Part shown: positions 25,201 through 30,619 of the stretch, one piece after another
Numbering within the stretch: position 1 is the stretch's first letter
Layout: each line of letters opens with the position of its first letter
From: Acanthaster planci
Lineage: Eukaryota > Echinodermata > Asteroidea > Valvatida > Acanthasteridae
Reading direction: 5' to 3'
Assembly: GCF_001949145.1 (NCBI RefSeq)
Contig: NW_019091365.1
Span: 1,216,574-1,280,573, forward strand
DNA: 64,000 bases
Notes under the pieces: model-generated
Told to the model about the DNA's origin: nothing
What the model saw: the letters and a program-made list of their open reading frames with translations, nothing else
Database searches by the model: none
Program-made: the position numbers and the translations under genes

Positions 25201-25422
25201 CTGCCCTACATCTACTTTGGGGAGTTTGACCGCAACCGAAAGCGTGTCCAGATCCTGGTTAGTATCTTTCTCCTGCTGGCCTATTACTGCCTGGTTTTCA
25301 CCGTCTTCTACCTCCGCCTCTTGAAGGACTGCTCCTGGTGTCAGTTCTTCAACTGCGTGCCCCTGACGGATGACTTCTGCAACGACATGGACCTCAGGCT
25401 GGACAAGATTCCCGTTTTATGA
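4225..25422 (+). CDS. RHBDF: Inactive rhomboid protein (iRhom), 16-exon gene model
   Basis: iRhoms are ER/Golgi seven-pass membrane pseudoproteases. In known animals they control trafficking and maturation of ADAM17 and handle EGF-family ligands. The spliced model (71+203+191+162+235+259+264+112+75+162+89+64+165+101+154+432 nt) is 2739 nt, giving 912 aa plus a stop, close to vertebrate iRhoms (about 830-860 aa). In order: N-terminal basic region with IIDPL (about 87-91) and SVAKM; TM1 (about 466-490); Cys-rich luminal iRhom homology domain (about 500-700) with [21 protein letters not shown] and [10 protein letters not shown]-like blocks; then six more helices. Position 771-774 is GPAG, so the rhomboid Ser is missing, while the TM6-type His (H825 in NYAHLGG) remains. 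All 15 introns are GT-AG. Exons 2-16 are certain by family match. Exon 1 is a phase-compatible candidate. Confidence 0.93.
5703..5832. repeat. TACATG hexanucleotide cluster
   Basis: Overlapping TACATGTACATG units lie at 5705-5717 and 5752-5828, with interspersed ACTGTACATGTAC and GTACAGTGTAC. These are self-complementary repeats like those upstream. Confidence 0.75.
6462..6548 (+). repeat. Polypyrimidine tract
   Basis: About 85 nt of almost pure C/T on the + strand, including CTCTCTCTCCCCCCTCCCCT. Such tracts can adopt triplex (H-DNA) conformations. It is not next to a recognised exon. Confidence 0.6.
9807..9852. repeat. TACATG hexanucleotide cluster
   Basis: Two groups of GTACATGTACATGTA separated by a short AT-rich spacer, about 600 bp upstream of iRhom exon 2. 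Confidence 0.75.
10463..10665 (+). CDS. RHBDF: iRhom exon 2
   Basis: Acceptor TTGCAG, donor GTAAGT. The exon encodes [15 protein letters not shown] and ends IIDPL. The FFG...RRW...[11 protein letters not shown] pattern matches the conserved cytoplasmic N-terminal block of iRhoms (WFGVS...HCSQRYGKLKP in vertebrates), and IIDPL is nearly invariant. It begins with one base finishing a split Ser codon and ends in phase 1. The following 1.5 kb intron shows a TACATG cluster near 10870 and nothing coding. Confidence 0.9.
12158..12348 (+). CDS. RHBDF: iRhom exon 3
   Basis: Acceptor ATCACAG, donor GTAACT. It continues the DPLARPR block and contains [12 protein letters not shown], matching the iRhom RKRESVAKMSF motif of the cytoplasmic domain. 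It has many Ser, Arg and Lys residues, so it is probably phosphorylated or 14-3-3-bound as in mammalian homologues (inference). Ends in phase 0. The next intron (748 bp) shows nothing notable. Confidence 0.9.
13097..13258 (+). CDS. RHBDF: iRhom exon 4
   Basis: Acceptor GTTTTAG, donor GTACGT, phase 0 at both ends. It encodes [10 protein letters not shown] followed by an acidic DYEEEDEMD stretch and FFSPGV, matching the iRhom RRSFTPASF...DELDTSFF block. The next intron (710 bp) shows nothing notable. Confidence 0.9.
13969..14203 (+). CDS. RHBDF: iRhom exon 5 with alanine tract
   Basis: Acceptor TCTCTCAG, donor GTACTT. It starts [12 protein letters not shown], corresponding to the acidic VFESP-like region of iRhoms. 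It then has a run of seven Ala codons, mostly GCT (about 14055-14075), which may vary in length by slippage. The rest is Glu/Lys-rich and poorly conserved. An alternative acceptor at 13936/13937 would add 32 nt and break the frame. Ends in phase 1. Confidence 0.85.
14410..14668 (+). CDS. RHBDF: iRhom exon 6, Pro/Glu-rich linker
   Basis: Acceptor ATCCTAG, donor GTGAGT. It encodes a low-complexity Pro/Glu-rich segment ([16 protein letters not shown]), then [10 protein letters not shown] and AVAIAQM. This is a linker of the cytoplasmic domain. It was assigned from frame continuity and position rather than close similarity. Ends in phase 2. The following 2.4 kb intron contains the pogo-like element at 14870-16431. 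Confidence 0.8.
14870..16431. mobile_element. pogo/Tigger-like DNA transposon, decayed or nonautonomous
   Basis: The two ends are exact inverted repeats of at least 19 bp, CAGTAAACTCTTGATAACT (14870-14888 and the reverse complement ending at 16431). Both are flanked by TA. Subterminal copies of ATAACTCGAA recur near both ends. CAGT termini, TA target duplication and repeated ATAACTCGAA-type motifs are features of the pogo/Tigger branch of the Tc1/mariner superfamily. Frames inside are short and no transposase domain is recognised. Length is 1562 bp, inside iRhom intron 6. Confidence 0.75.
17075..17338 (+). CDS. RHBDF: iRhom exon 7, juxtamembrane domain
   Basis: Acceptor CATACAG, donor GTAAAG. 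It ends with the strongly conserved block [20 protein letters not shown] and [11 protein letters not shown], matching vertebrate GMVGRLTNRTYRKRIDSFV and KRQIEDMDDHR just before TM1. The N-terminal half ([10 protein letters not shown]) is basic. The frame fixes the acceptor at 17074/17075. An AG eight bases later would shift the frame. The next intron is 314 bp and featureless. Confidence 0.93.
17653..17764 (+). CDS. RHBDF: iRhom exon 8, first transmembrane helix
   Basis: Acceptor CAATCAG, donor GTAAGT. It encodes [20 protein letters not shown] and then [10 protein letters not shown], matching [20 protein letters not shown] in vertebrates. The hydrophobic run is TM1. The next intron (752 bp) contains a foldback element at 17998-18256. 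Confidence 0.95.
17998..18256. mobile_element. Foldback MITE in iRhom intron
   Basis: About 259 bp with long, imperfect inverted arms. The left arm starts AAGATGGTATAGCACC. The right arm ends with the reverse complement GGTGCTATACGATCTT. Internal matched blocks include AAGATGGAGAACT, TTTGAGCAAG and GCCTGTGCAGT on both arms. The element is GC-richer than the flanking intron. Structure and size suggest a miniature inverted-repeat transposable element, superfamily unassigned. Confidence 0.75.
18517..18591 (+). CDS. RHBDF: iRhom exon 9
   Basis: Acceptor TCCACAG, donor GTAAGC, phase 0. It encodes [20 protein letters not shown] followed by IGPRP, equivalent to the ENVKYVQQENFWIGPSS block at the start of the luminal iRhom homology domain. 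The next intron is 343 bp, with nothing notable. Confidence 0.93.
18935..19096 (+). CDS. RHBDF: iRhom exon 10, Cys-rich iRhom homology domain
   Basis: Acceptor TGCGCAG, donor GTGAGT, phase 0. It encodes [24 protein letters not shown] and EDCP, nearly identical to the vertebrate [12 protein letters not shown]...CCVRNDRSGCVQ segment. The conserved cysteines are expected to form luminal disulfides. The next intron (717 bp) shows nothing notable. Confidence 0.95.
19814..19902 (+). CDS. RHBDF: iRhom exon 11
   Basis: Acceptor TTGTTTAG, donor GTAAAT. It encodes [13 protein letters not shown] and GPVCGQDPR, corresponding to VKWP...GSVCHQDPR in vertebrate iRhoms. It ends in phase 2, splitting an Arg codon. 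The intron that follows is 119 bp. Confidence 0.92.
20022..20085 (+). CDS. RHBDF: iRhom exon 12
   Basis: Acceptor GTCACAG, donor GTAAGG. It encodes [20 protein letters not shown] followed by P, equivalent to CDEPSS...HEWPEDITKWP of the iRhom homology domain. Ends in phase 0. The next intron (778 bp) is AT-rich without features. Confidence 0.93.
20864..21028 (+). CDS. RHBDF: iRhom exon 13, Cys-rich luminal domain
   Basis: Acceptor ATCACAG, donor GTAGGT, phase 0. It encodes [20 protein letters not shown], then [20 protein letters not shown]. This is the most strongly conserved iRhom signature ([10 protein letters not shown]...[17 protein letters not shown]). Five or more cysteines align. The next intron (1068 bp) is AT-rich with nothing notable. 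Confidence 0.96.
22097..22197 (+). CDS. RHBDF: iRhom exon 14, start of rhomboid core
   Basis: Acceptor GTCCAG, donor GTGAGT. It encodes [20 protein letters not shown], then [14 protein letters not shown], entering the second transmembrane helix. It ends in phase 2 inside a Gly codon. A hAT-like MITE begins only 22 bp past the donor. Confidence 0.95.
22220..22648. mobile_element. hAT-like MITE with 8-bp target site duplication
   Basis: A 429-bp AT-rich element flanked by identical CAGTCCCC (22212-22219 and 22649-22656). Its ends TAGGGCTGAGTC and GGCACAGGCCCA are imperfect inverted repeats. Subterminal ATTCGAATATT-type motifs occur in both halves. An 8-bp duplication and TAGGG-type ends are typical of hAT transposons. 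It carries no coding sequence. It lies in iRhom intron 14. Confidence 0.8.
22971..23065. repeat. 19-bp minisatellite, five copies
   Basis: Unit TTTGTATGCATAGCCGGGG, starting at 22971, 22990, 23009, 23028 and 23047. The first four copies are identical and the fifth is altered (GCAGAGCTGGG). No spacers separate units, so it is not a CRISPR array. It lies in the intron between exons 14 and 15. Confidence 0.95.
23468..23621 (+). CDS. RHBDF: iRhom exon 15, TM2-TM3
   Basis: Acceptor ATTTCAG, donor GTAAGC. It encodes [20 protein letters not shown], then [20 protein letters not shown] and [10 protein letters not shown]. The [13 protein letters not shown] motif is nearly invariant between iRhoms. Gly-rich SGIGGN matches SGVTGN. 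The next intron (1369 bp) ends with a foldback element. Confidence 0.96.
24830..24954. mobile_element. Small foldback MITE just upstream of the last iRhom exon
   Basis: About 125 bp. The left end AAATAATGAAT, GCAATGGAAAGA and GAGGTG are mirrored on the right arm as CACCTC, TCTTACCATTGCGC and ATTCATTATTT. The hairpin ends 36 bp before the last exon's acceptor, so it borders the branch-point region. No coding sequence is present. The superfamily is unassigned. Confidence 0.65.
24991..25422 (+). CDS. RHBDF: iRhom exon 16, TM4-TM7 and C-terminus
   Basis: Acceptor CAATCGCAG, ending with TGA at 25420-25422. It begins TGPAGAQFG, where active rhomboids have GxSG. There is no serine, and Pro-Ala precede the second Gly as in known iRhoms. 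It includes [14 protein letters not shown] with the retained His, [18 protein letters not shown]7 ([19 protein letters not shown]) and a Cys-containing tail ending DKIPVL. Third codon positions are strongly C/G-biased compared with exon 15. The four core helices are in one exon without introns. Confidence 0.97.
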   Translation, partial: TGPAGAQFGLLACLVVEVLQSWQILKSPFKALAKLLFIIALLFVLGLLPWIDNYAHLGGFICGTFLSFIFLPYIYFGEFDRNRKRVQILVSIFLLLAYYCLVFTVFYLRLLKDCSWCQFFNCVPLTDDFCNDMDLRLDKIPVL

Positions 25423-26217
25423 AGAAACCACAGGCTTCAGTTGTCATCATCTAGGAACAGTGACGTTTGTTTTGAGCAAGACAACAGATGAAGCTCTACA
25501 TTTAATCTGATGCTTTGGTGTAGTATGCTCTTAATATTCAGCTACTACAACCATGTGGATTCCGAATGGAAGAATATAATTTGTGTAAATGAATGAATGG
25601 ATCTGCACTCTTCTGATGTCATCTCCTGAAAACTTGGACCCAGGACAAACCAGCAATGTTGTGATCCACAGATCACAGGCCTCTTGTAAATATATGTGGC
25701 ATTAAACGCAAGAGGGCACCATTTTTAACTTGAAGTAATGTAGCCCATTGGATGAACCTTTATTTGCAACATGTATACTGGTCTCTTGGGTGTTTATGAT
25801 TGCATTTTAGTTTTTTCATTTTGTGTCTAATGTGTTTAATTTTTGTTTTTGCTGTTTGCTCCTACAAGCAGTAGGAAGAACCTGTCTTGGCCATCTGTGC
25901 ACCACCAGAAACATTTTCTGGTGATGTAAATGTCAAGGAATAGACCTGAAGCACAATGATGTCATGCTTTGTTTACATGCATGCTTTCCCATATGTGCTA
26001 AGTGGATCTTATCACACCTCGCTATCATAGAAAGTACATACGTCTGTCGACAAAGAGTGAAGTCAGTAAGTTGTTGGTCTATTGAAAAAAAATTAAGACC
26101 AGTTAACCCATCGAGCAATTTCTTGGTCTTAAATTGAAGAAAATGAGCAGGATAATCAGATTTTACTGTTGCAGTGTATAATTCCAGTTTGATGGATGAG
26201 CGTCATTTGCGAATAAA
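25423..26217 (+). other. iRhom 3' UTR with poly(A) signal
   Basis: The DNA downstream of the TGA has no coding pattern. An ATTAAA variant is at 25701-25706 and a canonical AATAAA at 26212-26217. The end of the transcript probably lies shortly after one of these. Confidence 0.55.
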
Positions 26218-28848
26218 AGAAATTTAAGTTTTACTTTGGATGTAGTAGAGTTCCATGGTGCCGTGAAATCGCTGCAAGAGGGATCTTTCCGCCCCATTCT
26301 AGGTGTTGTACCAAATTCATCAATTTGGTTGTGCGCCCAGATTTAAAAAGGGCTCACAAGTTTGCATCGCCACTCATTCAGAGCAACCTCTTAGTTTGCC
26401 ACAAACTTTAAAGAAGTAAACGTCTGTGCAACAAGTTTTGCTTTTCCCCATTTTCTCCACCTGTACATTTCCTCTTTCTGTCTCTCATAGCGTGCAAGAC
26501 TATTCACAAAATTAGATTGCCGCCTAACAGTGCTTACATGTTCGCAATGATAATTATCCAACTGGTGCAGCATTGTCCACTGCCTTGATAGTTTTGGTTA
26601 AAATGCCATAGAAATCACATTTCAAATGACTCAGATATCACTGCTGCTCATATTTTTATTTGTAAAAGTGTGTGGAACAGATGCTTTTCCGGGAAAACGC
26701 ATTGTGCCGTTGCATCAGCCATTGCTGATGAAAAACAAAAAACTCTGTACGACTTCCAACAAGTAATCCCACACCAGATTGCCTGCAGATTAGTTTTTGA
26801 CAGCTCTTTAGCACCCACATGTTGCACACGTGCAAGCCCTGGACAGCATTGAGAAATTGGACAGTTTGTACAGCTACCGAATCGGTATCAAGTTATTGCA
26901 TGTAGGTACAAGAACTGGGAGATTTAGACTCCAGCACCAATCAAATTCGGAATCTGAACCCCCTTATTGCACATCGAATTGAATCCAGCTGCTGCTCAAT
27001 CCAGATGTAAATCTCCTTTTTCGTAAAGCCCCATTCATTGTGAGCCATCCTACTATAAAAACAAGCACTGCCAACACTCTTAACTTGAATCTAGGAGATG
27101 TTTCGTCCTCTAGAGAAATGTTTGAAGAAAAAACATACTGACATGGGGACTAACACTGCACTGCCACTTTCTCCTACCATCACCCGACCCTCTTCCTCCA
27201 TTTAGCACACGATTGGGGTCAAGCAGAAGTTGCAGGGTACTTTACTTTCCAAAGCGGTTTACGTTGGTGATGATGAATACCAACAATTTTGATGCAGTGA
27301 AGACTTTGTGAGTTATTTTTTTAAAATAAATATACATGTACTGTTATTTACATTTCTGTGAGACAGTCACAATTCCAAACTCTCCTAATGTGTACTGTTT
27401 AATTACTTGTTGCCAAGGAGTGAAGAATTTCAACTGAGTTTCAGGACTGATTTGTTCCAAGCCATTTGTTTCATTTTCCCCCCTCATTTTTAGGATCAGT
27501 GGAAAATATGGGGTAGCACTTTATAGACTAACTTCACACAAGATACTGCTTAAGCTTTCGTAGCAACAACTACTTCATCAGATATATTTTTAGAAAGTTG
27601 TTTTTCCTTGGACTACATGTATTCATTTATTAGTTATCCAACGAAAACCGGACGAATTGCCCGTAGACCACTGTGAAACAGCGACATCAATAAAGCAGCT
27701 GGTAAAACAAAGCACCATCTCCAGTCTACTAGATTTATTATCACAACTGGTTTTTATTGCACAGTGAGAACAACTTAATACACATTAACATTTACATTCC
27801 TCTTTTCTCGTACAATGGTATGATTGTATATATACATGTATTTTCAAGTTATGTATAAAAATCCTTATTTGAAAAATCAAGGTTTTATACATATATACAT
27901 CATTAAAGATACCATGTACATTTTATTCTAATTTATAAGTTACATCCAGTTTAAGATTGCCATATTATGTCAAAACGACCGATTTTATGAAATACTGTAA
28001 GCTTTGTTTCTGTGTGTTAGACCGCTAAACTTCAAATGTGCCATTTTACAAATTCAAAATTTGAAAGACGATTTGTACACTTAAAAGTAATTGTCTACTT
28101 AAAAAATCGTGACTTGTACAGTTACAACAAACTACATTTGTTGGTCATAAGCACTTCATTATTGTGTCCCATAGTGCTTGCCTAGTTGTCTTTCCAGACA
28201 TTGAACTTTACGATGGAGAAATTGAAATAAACTGAAATAAAAGAGCAAAGTTTCATTTTGTTTCATTTACCAGCTTAACATTACCCTTAAGAAATACTTT
28301 GACGGTAATGTGGAATTAGTTTCAACGAAAGGTTTGACTTTGGTCCAGAAGAAAAACAATTTTACCTGCTAATTTTTGTTATTATCGTAAACAAAACTAA
28401 GGTCACACACAGTATCGAACTACTTTAAACAGACACAAATTGCAGCAAGGTGTACATTTTTACTATTAAACGAAAAGGCACGTACCGGTAGTTTGCAAAT
28501 TCAAGTTCACGAAGAGTGCAAAAGGCAGTGTTCCTATACATGTACATGTATCTGCGCGCTCGCAATAACCGGATATCTTATATTATTTCGTTTTCATAGT
28601 TGAACCGTTCTTGAAGTTCTGTTTTAAGAATGACGCCGGAAGTCAGTGTCATCATCAGACTAATATCGAGGGAAAAAATGTCAATTTCCTATCGTCTATG
28701 TTGCCCTGACAAAAACCGACTGAGAAACTATAGTTTGATATTCAAAAGAGACAGGTAATTTGCTTTAATGTGTGCATGAGTTGGTTCGAGACCTCGAGTT
28801 TTTATTCATTTTTCAATAAATACAGAAACCCGAAGAAAATATCTGGGG
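26218..28848. other. Intergenic region between convergent genes
   Basis: AT-rich with no recognised coding region. It separates the + strand iRhom gene from the - strand ankyrin gene, which converge here. Further AATAAA strings occur near 27326 and 27689. It contains a short repeat-like segment at 27508-27590. Confidence 0.6.
27508..27590 (-). repeat. Possible retroelement 3'-end fragment
   Basis: Read on the minus strand, this has TGATGAAGTAGTTGTTGCTA, then CGAAAGCTTAAGC and TTAGTCTATAAAGTGCTAC. From memory, the order TGATGAAG..CGAAAGCTT..TTAGTCTATAAAGTGC recurs as a dispersed repeat end in many animal genomes. I cannot name the family securely. Confidence 0.35.
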
Positions 28849-28854
28849 TTTATT
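28849..28854 (-). terminator. Candidate poly(A) signal of the ankyrin gene
   Basis: TTTATT on the + strand reads AATAAA on the minus strand, 127 nt past the stop codon at 28981-28983. A second copy lies at 28801-28806. Confidence 0.45.
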
Positions 28855-28980
28855 TTTGAGACACCGATTATTATTATTATTATTGCTGAAATTATTCGAA
28901 AGATTCAGAATTAGCACTAAGCTCATAAAAAAAAATCAAGTGGTCTCACCAAAGTGCTTGAATTTGAGTTCTAATGGGGT

Positions 28981-29234
28981 TTAGAGGAGTTTGTCGATCT
29001 GTGCACGTAGCGCAGTCAACGGTTTGGTGCTGCCGTCAGCCCGGGAAGCCAATGAGAACCTTCCTTCTGAAATCATGGGGAATCCGTGTTGTCTCCTCAT
29101 CTCTGTCTGGTCAGAGAGAGCCGAATGGCAATCATCGTCGTCGAAAAACACGTCGTCGTGATCCGCACTCTCCCGAATATTGCCGAGGCGTCCCGACACC
29201 GTGTTTCTCCGGATGTGTGGCTTTGGTCGTCGTA
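28981..29234 (-). CDS. Ankyrin gene exon 2 (C-terminus)
   Basis: On the minus strand the acceptor is CCCAACAG. The first two bases TA complete a Val codon begun by the last G of exon 1. The exon encodes RRPKPHIRRNTVSGRLGNIR, an acidic VFFDDDD run and ends QIDKLL with TAA at 28983-28981. The intron (29235-29467, 233 bp) has GT-AG ends and a TTTGG-rich stretch on the + strand. Confidence 0.85.
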
Positions 29235-30398
29235 CTGTTGGGAGCAAAGGAATCAGCATTGCATACATTTAATTGTCAGCAATAATCACAATCTTACTCT
29301 GCATGATTTACTTTTTGTTTGAATTTGTTTGGTCTTTTGTGTTTGGTTTGGTTTTGATTGGTTTGGGTTGGTTTGGTTTGGTGCAGTGTTTTTTATTTGA
29401 TGATACACTGTTTAGGATACCTCTCAGAATTAACACGAGAATTATTTGGACTAGAATTTTTTCTTACCTGCAGAGCCTGGTCTTCTGTTTATTGGTGGCA
29501 ATCCGTCATGCATGCTTTCTGAGCCAGAATCTTGAGATGACCGTCTCCTCTTCGGCGAAAAGTCGGCCAGGGAAAGAGAGGCCAGATCAAAGATGTCGTC
29601 GTCGCTGAAAGACTGCGACCGCCGTCTGGTGTCCAGGTCGAGAAGTCCATCCTCGCAATAGGACGACTCAGAGCCATAACAGGAGTCGAACTCCGTCTCG
29701 GTGATAGACGTGCACATCCTGCACAGCCCGCTGCCGCGACGCCACTCCGTGACGTTCCCTGGCGATTCGGTAATCGCCGGCAGATGGGTGTGTGGAACAG
29801 GAGACCCATGGCTCGGCTTGGCCCAGTCGAACGCACTCAGGAAGTTGGAGTCTGCTACGGTGGTAGATGCCTTGCCTTGCTTGACGAGGATGGTAGCGCA
29901 AACATCGAAGCCCAGACTGAGGGTCTGCATGAGCGGAGTAACCCCGTTAAAGTCAGCCACGTCGACGCTCATACCACGCTCAATCAGAGAATCTACCATC
30001 AACTTGACTGACGCAGCGCTGCCAGACGTGGCTGCATGAAATAAGGCCGTGCGTCCGCTGACGTCGTTGTGATTCAAGTCCAAGTTGGGATCACTGTACT
30101 GCAGTAACAAATCCACCTCCCTGTCCTTGCCTTGCATACACGCCCACGAAAGGGCATTCCGCCCGGTAGCATCGGCGGTGGAGACGGCGGCACCTTTGTT
30201 CAACAGCGTCTTGACGATTTTATGGCGGCTCTTTGGGTCATCCACAAAGACGGCATGGATGAGTGGTGTCTTGCCGCACTCGTCTCTCTCATCGGGGTTC
30301 GCTCCTGCCTCCAACATCATCCCGACTTGCCGAGGACGGCCAGCCGAGATTGCACGCACCAAGGCATGGTGACTTGATTTGCACTCTTGCGGGAACAT
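28981..30398 (-). CDS. Ankyrin-repeat protein resembling ANKRD63/ANKRD34, two exons
   Basis: Spliced model: exon 1 30398-29468 (931 nt) and exon 2 29234-28981 (254 nt), giving 394 aa. Residues about 9-180 form roughly five ankyrin repeats (GANPDERDECGKTPLIHA; GRNALSWACMQGKDREVDLL; GRTALFHAATSGSA; GVTPLMQTLSLG). The unusual long loop in repeat 2 (VDDPKSRHKIVKTLL) and the GRxALSxAC and LLxQxSDP spacing recall ANKRD63 and ANKRD34 proteins (from memory). The C-terminal half is Ser/Asp-rich and probably disordered (RRRSQSFSDDDIFD; DDVFFDDDD). No enzyme domain, signal peptide or membrane helix is seen. Ankyrin proteins of this class are scaffolds with little-known function. The gene converges on iRhom. 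Confidence 0.88.
29468..30398 (-). CDS. Ankyrin gene exon 1 (start and ankyrin repeats)
   Basis: ATG at 30398-30396 in context CACCATGT begins MFPQECKSSHHALVRA. The frame stays open further upstream but contains no earlier ATG. The exon ends PINRRPGSA plus one G before donor GTAAGA. It carries all the ankyrin repeats and the Ser-rich segment SPKRRRSSQDSGSESM. Confidence 0.88.
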
Positions 30399-30608
30399 GG
30401 TGTTTGGATCAACGAAGTTGTTGAACAACTGAATTATGAAAAGGACAGGCACACGACCGACTTGTTTCACCGTGGGACTACAGAGCTAGTACACAGCGAT
30501 CGAGTGCTAATGTGTCGCTCTAGAAAACCCAACGGCTCTAACAGCTTCACGCTTGCTCCCGCTGTGGCAAAGTTGATCAAATGACACTGCGATAACCAAT
30601 TCCTGCTT

Positions 30609-30616
30609 CTTTTATA
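30609..30616 (-). promoter_or_regulatory. TATA box of the ankyrin gene
   Basis: On the minus strand the sequence reads ATATAAAAG, a good TATAAAAG match about 210 nt upstream of the ATG. A start site about 25-30 nt downstream (near 30580) would give a 5' UTR of about 180 nt. Confidence 0.5.
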
Positions 30617-30619
30617 TCA

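Noticed and set aside
30399-30470. N-terminal extension of the ankyrin protein
   Set aside because: The frame is open but has no ATG upstream of 30398. The ATG at 30398 has a good context.
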